Origin: Pseudeuparius sepicola
Lineage: Eukaryota > Arthropoda > Insecta > Coleoptera > Anthribidae
DNA: 64,000 bases
Reading direction: 5' to 3'
Assembly: GCA_963920635.1 (NCBI GenBank)
Contig: OY987303.1
Location: forward strand, 18,578,175-18,642,174
Part shown: in pieces, positions 53,901 through 64,000 of the stretch
How the letters are laid out: each line of letters opens with the position of its first letter
How positions within the stretch are numbered: the first letter of the stretch is position 1
Notes under the pieces: generated by a model
The model's input: the letters and a program-made list of their open reading frames with translations, nothing else
What the model was told of the DNA's origin: nothing
The model's database searches: none
Program-made: the position numbers and the translations under genes

Positions 53901-56900
53901 AACACCTACAGTTTTTATTTAGAAAACTTAGTTCAATTTGATATTGTGCAGATCTTTTATTTTTACTTATAGTACTAGTAGGTACTAGCGAAAATAAACC
54001 TTTACGGTTGGGTATGGTTGGAAAGCTCACTCAGTGCTCTTTACATTGATTCATTTGATTTTTTGTTGTTGAATAGCGTGCCTTTGCAAATGCTCATTAC
54101 CCTGGGCATATGCGAGAACTGCAATACAGGAACTAAAACTAAAATAGCACTACTATAGTTTCTAGTAAAGAGACTTTTTTGATATCTTTTGCGTTTCTCA
54201 ACAATTTCTGGCCAAAACCCCCCAACAATTAGGTATTTACCGTGATAAGAGCTACCCAGAAATAAAAAAATATTGTCTATTTAGAAAAACTAACTTTAGT
54301 CGATAGGCGGTCGCTTGAAATCAAAACTATTTTTAAAGTTTGACTCTTGTCATCGTACCACAAATAAAAAATTGATATTTTAAAAACCCTAGAAGCTACG
54401 CTTGGTCTACGCACTAATGTAAATTGCATAAAAAAGTGTATTTGCAAATACATTTTTTCACAATGTACCTAAACATTTTATTAAAACTAACTTTTTCTTG
54501 AAATATGACTTTTCTATTATACAATCCTCGTGCCCATAAAAATACTGCACCGAGTGTCCCAGACTGGATTGTTTTCCCTGAAGAGTTGGGTCTCTGTATT
54601 TTTAGTTTTCCCAGCTGCCTATGTGCTTTGCGATTATTCTAGTTTAGTTTCGAATTCGTCCCTTTCGTCTTCGTATTTTTCTGTTTCTTGCAATTCATTG
54701 CAATTTAGCTATTATCAATATCTTTACACAGTTAAAAATCGACCAGTAGAATGTTAATTTATTTGAATATTAAACATTTTGTGTTACTAAATTACGTGTT
54801 ATTAAGTAACTACAAAATGTAAGTCATTAACTCATTAATATGTGCAACGTGTTACTTTGATAATCTCTTGTATTAATTTTAACATTTATGTAATTTAACA
54901 TATATATTCATATTAATTGAAAAATTTCATATGTACATTTAACATTCTAAATAATTCGTCATCAAAAATAACACAACATACTTAGTCATGGTTTTCGGGA
55001 ATGTTTGCGGGTTTTTACAGAGTTAACTAGATGGCGGTTGGTATACATGTTGCCATTAACTTAAGCCACGAATCGTTCCTGGGTATTTTGTGCTGGATTG
55101 TGCTAGAAACAGTCGATTGTCCCGCGGTCAACCCACCTTTGAACGACTCAGCATGTAACCATGCAATCCATTAGATGTTGGATGCTGGATCACTCTATCA
55201 GTTACCGAAAATAATTTGTCTCATAAGACGTTAAACTATATTTTGTTAAATAACATATGTTAAACGAGGTTTGAACGTAAAACTAACTTATACTTATTAA
55301 TTTGACATTTGATTATCAACAAATTCAAAATAACATAAGAAATTCAAATACTACAAAGTGGTAATGTTAATTTAACATTTATTTGGTATTTAAACATTTT
55401 CGTTAGTAACATGAACATAATTACACAAGGTTAAATTTAACATAAAACGTTAGTCCTCATTTTACCTATTTTTGTGCATATTTGGACTAGATGGAACATC
55501 CAAAAAATGTTCAATGTTAACATATCATTTTTAACTGTGTAGGTATAGGTATAGGTATTTACTCACTCATCCAATGTAGATATAATCGAGTTTTTGTACA
55601 GTAGGCAAAAGAATATCTCTCTAAAAATTCCGGGTTCTCAAAATTGGAGGGAATATTTTCATAAGTAATATCATAAGGGCATCTAATTTTTCCGAAAAAA
55701 ATCGAAAAACCACGTTGCTAAGTAATATTTTAACAAGAAGCATGAGTGCTGGTGGCAACAAAAATCCGAGTCGAAGACGAGATTTTTGCACCTGCACGAA
55801 TGCATTTTGTTAAAAAAATATTACTTAGCACTGTGTTTTTTTTTTATTTTTTTCACAGGAAAAATTATATGCCCGAATGGTATTCAATTTGACAAGACTA
55901 TTTCATGAGTAACAGATTATTCTGCATATACATAGCTTACATAACATACTACCTATTATACAACAGCTACCAAGTTTTGCCGCGGGTAAACTCGAAAAAA
56001 CTGCTGACAGGTGCTGTCATACAGCTTTTCCATCTAGAAACCATTTGTAATTCAAAATTGCGCGTCTGTGATTGGTGGAAATTAGGACGAGGGAAATAGT
56101 CACGGAAAAATCGTTTAGCTCCTCGCCACAAAAACATCTTTCTTGATTATTTAACATTTATAAGTGTGAATTCCTCAACTGAAGAATATAATAATTCCTA
56201 AATTTCTAGTGTGTATTATAGCATACTTACACTAAAACGTGGAAATGACCCTGAAAAATTCCTGTAATAATATAAACCATATAGACAAAGCTACACTTAA
56301 TCTATGTATAATATTGTATACACCTATATAGTCCCAATATTATGAAATAATAAATTAAAATTTAAGGAAGAGACAGGGTAGAACCGTAGTGTGGTGGCAT
56401 CATATTTTTCTTCTTTTTTTTAGCTTTATTACCCACTATTATATCTGATTTAGTTTCGACATAAAATAATATGACGTGGAAGTGGTGGTTGTTTTATGAT
56501 TCTATCATGGTAACTATCTCATTTCACTAAAATAACATTCTTGAAACACTTTTATTACTTTCATGCCAGTGCTTGAGTAAAAGATTATTTCATTATGTTG
56601 TGGAAAACTTCTATCGGTGTCTATAGAAAGAATATAGTCATTGCTTCTATTCATGCACTTTCTAGTTTTGCTAAATTAAATGGTAAATATAATTTTCTAA
56701 CTATATGAATAAGTACTATCCTTTAAGAAAAAAATGCCAAGAGTTGGAAGACCCTTTTATTTTTGTATATAATGCACATATTAGTAAAAACTGAATGACA
56801 AAAGGACAGAAAGCTTTAGAGGTTTTAAGTGAGCTATTATACAAATATGTTTTGATCTGATAAACTCCTATTGTTTTACTTTTACAACCAAAATTCGACG

Positions 56901-59900
56901 GTGGAGGATTGACATTTAAGATTGTTGAAGGGGGCACGTTACTTAATACGCCATTTTAGTTACCCTCTTTAGGTACTATGCCGAAACTGAAACGTAATAC
57001 TGGAGGCTCCAGTATTCTGTCGAGCTCATCTCGTCAAATAGATATTATGTCAAATGGAGCCCAACTTTGATATTTTGTTTAGATATAAACTATAGGAATA
57101 AATTAAACGAATAATGCAGATTCTTGATTCTGCAGATTCTTTATTTATTCTTTATTTATTTTTGTTCTATTCTATCATTTGAAGTAGTTAAACGGTGATA
57201 ATTGTTGGGTATTGGATAATTGAATAATATTAAAATAGTTTCACTACTCTGACAGCGTTTCGAATTTAACTAAATTCTTCCTCGGAACTACAAAGAGACA
57301 TTTAATTATTTAGCAAATTAAATTGTGATAAAAACAATAATTCCCTCATGTAATATTATTATTATGTATCGTTACAAATATATCGTTAAAAAAGGAGATA
57401 GGAAGTAAAATATATATGTTAATATTTTTCAAAAGGCTTTGATATTAAAGATGTCTCAGAGCAGAATATTATCCTATATACCGAAGAATTATCACTGCTT
57501 AATTCTTCATTTAATATAGTTTAATTTGAAACTGTTAGAGAAGATCCAAAGTGACAATAGATTAATTCCCGTTCGTAATGTAAATCATTTTGAGCTATTT
57601 AAATCTTTGGAAAAATTATTTATTGCAGGATAAATTATTTGAACACACAAAATGATTTGAATCGTTTTACATAACTACCAAAATTGACCTTCTATTTGAA
57701 TCATTTGGCATTAAAGAAATGATCTTTTGATCTTTGATATTATAAATAATTTTCAAAATAATTTAATTTAATTATTTAATTATTTAACAAATTAAATTGT
57801 GATAAAACAATAACTACCTCATATAATATTATATCTATCGTTATAAATATATCTATAAAAAAGGAGATAGGAGAGCATCTTACCTGGAAGTAAAATATAT
57901 ATTTTAATACTTTTAAAAAGGCTTTGATATTGAAGATGTCTCAGAGCAGAATATTATCCTATATGTATACTGAAGAATTATCACCCCTTAATTCTCCATT
58001 TGATATAGTTTAATTTAAAACTGTGAGATAAGATCCAGAGTAACTTACAATACATTAATTCCCGTTTAAATTTTATACTGAATGAGTGTCTGGAAAAAAG
58101 AGCCTAAACAACGCACTTCAAAAGGAAATGTCCACGTTTCAAAGCAATATCCGCTGTCAAATTTCATCATATTTATGAGAAAACCGTTCCATAAATACTG
58201 ACCTATTGATTAGCAAGGTTTGATTTACGATTTTCGGTAGTACGCTCGAGTAAAAGCAGGTTTTGGCGTGGCCGCTGGGTTTTATTGCCATTTTGTAGCA
58301 AAATTTGATTTATTGCTAGACACACCATTCGTTAATAGCGCTTTAATCTATGTGTTGACTATTGTCTTAATTTTCGCCAAGTATGTTTACCAAAATAACG
58401 AGCAATAATTCGTTTCCTATCATCTGTAAGGGAATAGGAATAGGAATTACCCCATTTAACTTCAACATAATACATTTTATAGCTATAATGATTATTATTA
58501 TTATGAATTATGCGTTCGCTTGACTTCGCCAGAAGATGCTAGAATCACTTGTTGCGTGCCATTTGATACGATCTTTCTATTATACATTATGTATCTTGTA
58601 TCTTTAAACCTATTTAAATCCGGGCTTGATCTAAACAGTCCTAGACCGAGTAAGATCTTGATCGAGTCCTTGGTCTCCATTGAAACACCGTTTATTTTTT
58701 CTTCGCGATCTCCCCGATAACATTCTTGACACCGCGAAAATATTGATTTAAATTTAGTCGCGCATGTCTATAAATATGGCCGATCGAATTTGTGAAATGG
58801 CCGAATGTAATTTTGACAGTATCCCGTCCCAGAATAACACTTTATTTTAACTCAAGGGCCTCTATATCGAAGAGAGGCGATTTGGCGTGGGTGGGACTGT
58901 TTTCGTACCGCTTGCAGTGACTCTAAATTTTTGGTATGGAATAACAAACACACCGAGAGATTTATTCAGATTTTTGCGGTGTTTACAAAATCATAGTGCT
59001 TTTATTACTGCCATTGCCATTAATTCAATAGATCAGCCATAAAAAAGGATTATGGAGAATTGTTCTTCTCTTATACCTACTAATATTCGGTAAAATTGAA
59101 ACAAATAATTATGTTGTTATTTAAAAAATTGGAGAAGGTGCCAGCTACAAAAAACATTCCAAAGTCACAGAACAACATCCACGTTAAATTATGGAAATAA
59201 AAATTATCCTATTCATTAAATAAGTAAAGAGGATTTGCTGAAGTAACGTGATCAAGGAGCATTGAATAGTCTCAAGGCCTCTCTCCAGTCAAGCATAAGC
59301 GACATACATACTGCATCTCTTATTAGTCACCAGCAACGCTGGATTGCTGTTAAGACCGGTCCACACGCAAAGATGTATCGTACGATTTGCATGCGCAAGT
59401 AAATCGTTACAGATAAATCGTTGCGTGTGGACAGCAGATTTGCACAAAATTTAGAACTGTGCAAAGTTGGACGTCGGAGTTGAAAGTCTGAGCCGAAAAG
59501 CACAGATTTGGGAGATTTGCGCATGCAAATCGTAACGTGTGTACGCTTGTCCGAGATTTGTACAATTTTTAAGCGCGACGGTAGCCGACTCCTACCTATT
59601 TTTAGTCCGGAAATTATTAAATTAATTAAAACTAAAACAATAACTGATTTACTTTAAATTTGTTAAAAGATATGTCGACCATTTCGCATAATTTTGTAAT
59701 AGAATTCAATGGTAAAATAGACTTCGTTTCAATAACCATGCTATAGACCATCTAGTTCTATTTAAACGTTTCCTGATTTCCCTCTTCCTTTTAACATTTA
59801 AACAAAACGTCAAAATACTCCAAAAACCCTTCCTCCGTGATTATTGTATCAAGCGAACATTGCAGCTTTACTACGATAAGTTGTTATAATGTGGACGCAC

Positions 59901-62900
59901 TGAATTTGTAACGATTTATCTGTAACGATTTACTTGCGCATGCAAATCGTACGGATACATCGTTGCGTGTGGACCGGCCTTTAGTAATTATTTGAAATTA
60001 GTTCTCTTCTCTCAGGGTTATTGTTACCTATTGTTATAAAGTTAAAATTCTATGGACTTATGCCTTTTTATTCTTTTATAATATGCAAGTTGTGTTAAAA
60101 AGGGGTAGCTTACAAACTTTAAGACATATTATGTTTCGATTTTGATATTCTACTTGCCACCAAATATTTTCGATTATAAAATACTTGTAGTCTTTTTTCA
60201 CATCTTTAGGATCCTGTGGGTGGTTACTAAAGTATGTACAGACTCGACACGCTTCATAACTTTTGTTGCAATCTCCAATAATTTTCAAAAATAGAGTGCG
60301 AAAACAAACTTAACTGCAGTTTTATAGTCCCGATCACGAATTAGATATAAAATATGTATAGAGAAATTTGTTAAAACTAGATTTACCGTGTATATTTTTA
60401 TGTCATACGTCGAACCTATAAAAAATGGTTTCTTATTAAAACGTATCGAGTAACATTATTCCAAACAACGTGTGAGGCAAAACAGATTTTCTATTTTTGA
60501 TGTAAAAAAGCTATAACTTTGGCCGTTTATATATTTTAATATAAGCTCCAGTGGCTGGTGATGAGTAAAAAGGGAATAAAACATTAAGGAATATAATGAC
60601 TATTTTATATCTGTTGAGTCACATATTTTACGCAAAGTACCGCAAAGTTGAATTCTGCACGTGTTCCTATTATAGTCATTTGAAGTTTACATAAAAAAAT
60701 TGATTTCAAAAAATGTCATTAAATATTAATTAGATACTTTTTCATTGCAAACTTACATATAGGTACAGGCTAAATGCAACGAATAGTGTTTCAAATATAT
60801 CTACCTATGACGTCACCAATAATACCACAAGCACCTAAAGCAATTAATCGTTTGTCAGAAAATAAGAAGCTATAGGCACATTTTTTTTGAATGGGCTTCC
60901 AAACCCTTATAGGAAGTGACAGGTGATGGCCTCAGTTGACTTTGATAATCTCACCGATTTTTGACTTCAGATTAACGAAAAGTTGATTTAACTGCACACA
61001 TTGCCTGTGTCACAAGCAAGCGAATAAATTCTGGAAACCTTGTATAGAGACGTAATAGACAGAAAAATTTATATCAATGTTGGTCATAACTGTAAATGCT
61101 TGATTTAGATCCCATGTCCTACCTTGGATGGATATTAAATTATATCCGTTCAAGTTGACTGGAATTGTCTACTTATCTATTCCGATTGTGAAGAAAACGA
61201 CAAATACCGACGGTGATATAAAAAATACTTATGGTCTATAGTATAACATGGTTTTGAGTTTTGAGACAAAAAATACAAAAAAAAAATAGATTTCGAGCAA
61301 GATAACTTATTCCAATGTTTTTACCACTGAACAATAATAAATGCGGCAAATGAACACAAAAGTGTACACTTCCATCAACCATTTTGAAATTATATTGTTG
61401 GTAACAATTACTGAACTTTTGCATTATTGGCACGGACGCCACATTTCACAAATCACTGGAATCAAAATTAAACGCGCTTTTAGATCTCCCAAAAACCTCT
61501 GAAAAGTCATTCGAAGATCTTTATTTTTAAATTTTCCAAGAAAAACATTAAACGAGCGTTCGCTTTACCTAAAATTTTTCCATTCCCAGAAAAATTAATC
61601 TCATTATATTTTCGCAGGGCAGTTGTGTGTGGAACAGCGTCACCGGGCGACAGGTCATTCTGAGCGACACCAACCTGCTTCATCTGACCGAAATTGAAAG
61701 GAAGGTGCTGAAAAAGGTCGCTATCGCTAAATTACAAGCCCTCAACTTGGGTGTCTCCATTAAGGCTCCAACAGGTAGATTGAGTTCACAACTTAATAAT
61801 GTCTTTATAATAGGGTCTACGCCCGCGGTGCTGGAAATATTAGGCAATACAAGAACCCTTCTAATTTTTACTTCTTCATTAGAAACGAAATTTTCTAGAA
61901 TTGAAAACTGGAAAAAATAATGCAGGTGCAACATTATACAGGAGTTGCGTCTTTTTACCTCGTCCTTTACCAACCAATGAGATGAAGTGTCTGGACACCC
62001 TTCATGGGGAGAGTCTGGTAATACAACGCCTTTACTGCCGCATTATTCGCCGATTTTGGGCACATACACTTCATCTGTATTGGTCGACATCTGGTTTTGA
62101 AAAGGAACGAATTAATTTTAGGCACCGTCCTAAGTTGAATTCTCAATAGCATATTAAATTGTTCTTTTTTAAGTTACGTACCAACTCCAAGCATCCCAAA
62201 ATATAACAATTAGTTATTAGTGATAGATTTTACTCAGTATGCCATTAAGAGAGGCATTTGTGATGCACTCTGAACGCTCCCTCTTTTCACGATAATAACT
62301 TATGAATCGGTGAGTCATCCTGGGTTCTTCCTATGGAAAAGTGAGTCTTCATATTCGCACATGATGCGCCTTGGTGTGATTTACGTCAGGCTACCATGCG
62401 TTTTCAAAATTCAGTGCAAAATATAGAAAATTCCTCGGAACTTGTATTTTAATAAATAATTTTTCCGCGTTTCTGAGCATGCTGCCATTGATAAGCATGC
62501 TGCTGAAGAAAAGATGGCATTCCGCTTGTGCATGCCCAAGTTCAGGACTTGTCAAAATAAGAAAACAAGTTCCTAAAAGCATACCTCTTAAAATGGACCC
62601 TTAAGGATCAACATTCCTACAGCCCTTTAAATGTGCATTTGAAATGAAAAAATTGGAAAATTGAAAAGAAGATTTAAAAAAATTGAACATTTGGGTTTGG
62701 GACCATGCTGGATAAGAACTCGTTATAGATTTTTGTCTAAAAAAACATTAATAGTATTTCTCGATTTTTCTTCTCAAACTTCAGGTCCAGGTAGGAGACC
62801 TTGGTTTAGATTTTAGATCTAATACATCCTATACCTTTTTGAAAGTAATATTTAACACAAAAAATTTTGGAAATCTGCCTATAAAAATAAAAAAATATAT

Positions 62901-63637
62901 GCTTTTGGGAATTCTAAAGGGTTGTTCGAATAAATACCTATGCGAAATGTATCGTGGTTTGTCTCCCTAAATTTGGCTACATTACAGCTTATTTATCTTG
63001 TAAAACGGATCCAAGCATCGCAGGGATGGATCAGTGAAAAATTAAGGTGGTATTCACACTTCAAAAATTTAATATAGGCGCGACATAAATCTTTCGACAC
63101 AGCGCGACTGCCGGAAATGTAACTCTACAGGGCGTTTGGGAAATGGGATATTTTTCGAGGAGAAAATTTTATCTATGAGGTATTAGTTTACGTTTCACTA
63201 TAAAGAAAATTAATGGTATATTAATCTATTGTAGCGCAAATATAACGTCCAAGGACTGAAACATACTGAAAATAAAGAAAACAAGCAGTGTTCATTTTCA
63301 GCGCCTCCGTTAAAAATAGATAGCTTTATTTAAATAAATATGGCAGTCTTTATTTTTAAACCCCAACAACGTTTAATATTAGGTTTTTTTGCAAGGTTTT
63401 CTCAGAAAATACTGCACAACATAAAGCTTTTTATAGATCATACCTATAACTCTTTTATTTGGAAAGATGTGCAGAAATATTACTAGAGTAGATGAATAGT
63501 AATTGCTAAATCGCTTTTTCAAATTTCAGATGAAATAGGAGGTGCAGTAATCAAACCAAAGAGGCGACCCTACCTGCTGAAAAGGAAAGCTCTGACCACC
63601 GGAATTTTTGATGCCAGTAAAAAAGACTCGGAGAAAG
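50969..63637 (+). CDS. Rho GTPase-activating protein, ARHGAP6/36-like (N-terminal part)
   Basis: Exons seen: 50969-52735, 61618-61774 and 63530-63637, in phases 0 and 1, with the last ending at an AAAG|GTGAGC donor; the gene continues past the right edge. The first exon encodes 589 residues with a basic, Ser-rich start, a conserved block ERWLLTRKTWRYMADAGRKL, then KIEAYFQEVCKKEPKFLLWR, and long polar stretches with Ser/Pro. Exon 2 reads CVWNSVTGRQVILSDTNLLH then LTEIERKVLKKVAIAKLQAL, matching the segment that precedes the catalytic GAP domain in ARHGAP6/36 (W.S.SGR.V.L...L.ELER). Exon 3 adds KPKRRPYLLKRKALTTGIF. The GAP domain itself, with its arginine finger, must lie downstream. The family stimulates GTP hydrolysis by Rho-type GTPases and affects actin. 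The start ATG has an in-frame upstream stop region and fits. Confidence 0.8.
52828..53177. mobile_element. TTAA-flanked MITE, copy 2 (piggyBac-like)
   Basis: GAGGGGGTTGCCGGCAGCGA at the left and TCGCTGTCGGCAACCCCCTC at the right are exact or near inverted repeats. They are flanked by TTAA on both sides (52824-52827 and 53178-53181), the target duplication typical of piggyBac transposition (family knowledge). The arms are about 165 bases. The middle shares GGTTATGAAAACCTCGG and ACCTGGCAAAAATTTAGTAC with copy 1 at 351-637. Near the right end the word TCTAACGTTACTTT is duplicated. Confidence 0.85.
53487..53690. repeat. Intronic dispersed repeat, copy 1
   Basis: Shares with 57574-57772, in the same order, AATGTAAATCATTTTGA, TGGAAAAATTATTT, TGCAGGATAAATTATTTGAA, CCTACCAAAATTGAC/ACTACCAAAATTGAC and CTTTGATATTATAAATA. 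It is about 4 kb from the other copy and has some indels. No class assigned. Confidence 0.65.
54726..55541. mobile_element. TIR element with ACACAGTTAAAAAT ends
   Basis: The left end ACACAGTTAAAAAT at 54726 and the right end ATTTTTAACTGTGT at 55540 are exact inverted repeats of 14 bases. The roughly 815-base interior is AT-rich with many TTAACATTT words and a GC-richer stretch (55020-55200). No transposase. Confidence 0.6.
55711..55835. repeat. Hairpin MITE
   Basis: CACGTTGCTAAGTAATATTT on the left is mirrored by AATATTACTTAGCACTGTG on the right, with inner CATGAGTGC / GCACGAATG and a central ATCCGAGTC..GACGAGAT hairpin. About 125 bases. Confidence 0.65.
57301..58068. repeat. Direct repeat pair with an inserted unit between
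   Basis: Copy A 57301-57573 and copy B 57771-58068 share AAATTAAATTGTGATAAAA, AAAAGGAGATAGGA, AAGTAAAATATATAT, GATGTCTCAGAGCAGAATAT, TATCCTATAT and ATTAATTCCCGTT in order. Between them is the second copy of the 53487 repeat. Divergence between A and B is modest. Confidence 0.7.
59351..59983. mobile_element. TIR element with ~75-bp arms
   Basis: TAAGACCGGTCCACACGCAA at the left and the complement of GGCCGGTCCACACGCAACGA at the right. The arms continue through GTACGATTTGCATGCGCAAG and TAAATCGTTACAGATAAATC. The interior near 59400-59560 repeats the same ATTTGCGCATGCAAATCG words, so extra nested inverted pieces exist. No coding frame. Confidence 0.8.
61775..63529. other. Second visible intron of the Rho-GAP gene
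   Basis: Starts at G|GTAGAT and ends at AAATTTCAG|AT. The open frames at 61901-62149 (both strands) carry no recognised motif and lack splice partners. No repeats with clear borders were seen. Confidence 0.5.
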
Positions 63638-64000
63638 GTGAGCAGTTTTATAAGTATCCAAAAAATGTATATATACAATAAAATTATACAATACAGTGTG
63701 TCCGCGGATCCTAAAAATATGTTCTTTATACACGACTCTTTTACTAGTACAAACTAAATAAGTTCTTTCAAGTTAAATAAGGACCCCAAATTAGAAATTT
63801 GAACTAAAGTACTCATAAAATTTATAACCAAGAATTTAATGGACAAATATGTTAGGTTTGAGACAATAATAATAATATGATTAATCTAGAAGAAAAAAAT
63901 CATTTGAAATTCGTTCAATTCAGTATTTATTTGAAATTACAGATTTGTGCTTTTTAATTCGAAAAAACTTTTATATTTTCTATTTCTAAATTAGAAAAAG
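63638..64000. other. Intron sequence to the window edge
   Basis: Follows the GTGAGC donor of the third visible Rho-GAP exon. A lone TIR-like end, ACAGTGTGTCCGCGGATCC at about 63694, suggests that another element begins here; a similar end occurs at 12718. Confidence 0.4.

Larger units (their letters stand above)
52736..61617. other. First visible intron of the Rho-GAP gene (8.9 kb)
   Basis: Bounded by CACAG|GTAAGA and TTTTCGCAG|GGC. It holds no supportable exon but several repeats: the TTAA MITE (52828-53177), related segments at 53487-53690 and 57574-57772, a 240-280-base direct repeat (57301-57573, 57771-58068), a TIR element (54726-55541), a hairpin MITE (55711-55835) and another TIR element (59351-59983). 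Confidence 0.7.

Noticed and set aside
61901..62149. Additional Rho-GAP exon in the second visible intron
   Set aside because: Open on both strands but without good acceptor/donor pairs. The exons at 61618 and 63530 already join in phase.

Overview
The window looks like nuclear DNA of an arthropod, most probably an insect; a beetle is my guess, but nothing here proves the order. It is AT-rich, genes are split by short introns with GT..AG borders, and most of the space is decayed or nested mobile DNA. Terminal-inverted-repeat (TIR) elements ending in CAGGGTG are especially common. There is no sign of bacterial or organellar sequence.

Genes, left to right. At 4.6-5.1 kb (minus) lie the last two exons of a protein related to two others in the window. 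At 10.8-12.2 kb (minus) is a complete two-exon gene for a secreted protein of about 397 residues that I do not recognise, with a TATA box. At 13.4-14.35 kb (plus) is a five-exon gene, and at 18.8-20.9 kb (minus) a multi-exon gene of the same family. Both begin with an aromatic-rich N-terminus containing WPY, share a TxYQxx(F/Y) motif and have matching intron positions and phases. I suspect axonemal or sperm microtubule-associated proteins, but that is inference. The minus-strand gene has two tandem versions of its last two exons, both in frame with the common upstream exons. Between them, starting 110 bases after the first gene's stop codon, is a three-exon gene for a small secreted protein resembling the double-psi beta-barrel / 3D-domain fold. 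Its 3.8 kb first intron is full of repeats. At 47.2-47.7 kb is a small two-exon gene of unknown role. From 51 kb to beyond the right edge runs a Rho-GAP gene of ARHGAP6/36 type; only its N-terminal part is in the window, with an 8.9 kb intron.

Mobile DNA fills the rest. From 24.9 to 28.8 kb a decayed non-LTR retrotransposon (minus) is split by a hAT-like element with an 8-bp target duplication. That element contains a long TIR element and a roughly 680-bp near-perfect palindrome whose two arms each carry a hammerhead-ribozyme-like motif of the kind known from Penelope-like elements. Two fragments of a Penelope-type GIY-YIG endonuclease lie at 17.1 and 38.9 kb, and the second ends in back-to-back hairpins. 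Other notable items are a 310-bp array of palindromic units at 35.2 kb, a 1.35 kb element built as a tandem dimer facing an inverted tandem dimer at 7.5 kb, a TIR element at 21.2 kb carrying a broken nuclease-like/Cys-rich coding region, and a matched pair of TTAA-flanked MITEs at 0.35 and 52.8 kb.

Expression logic visible here is limited. The two related minus/plus genes and the barrel-domain gene are tightly packed: 110 bases separate the stop and start codons of the first pair, and 47 bases separate the convergent stops of the second pair. They may therefore share a tissue-specific (perhaps testis) chromatin domain.
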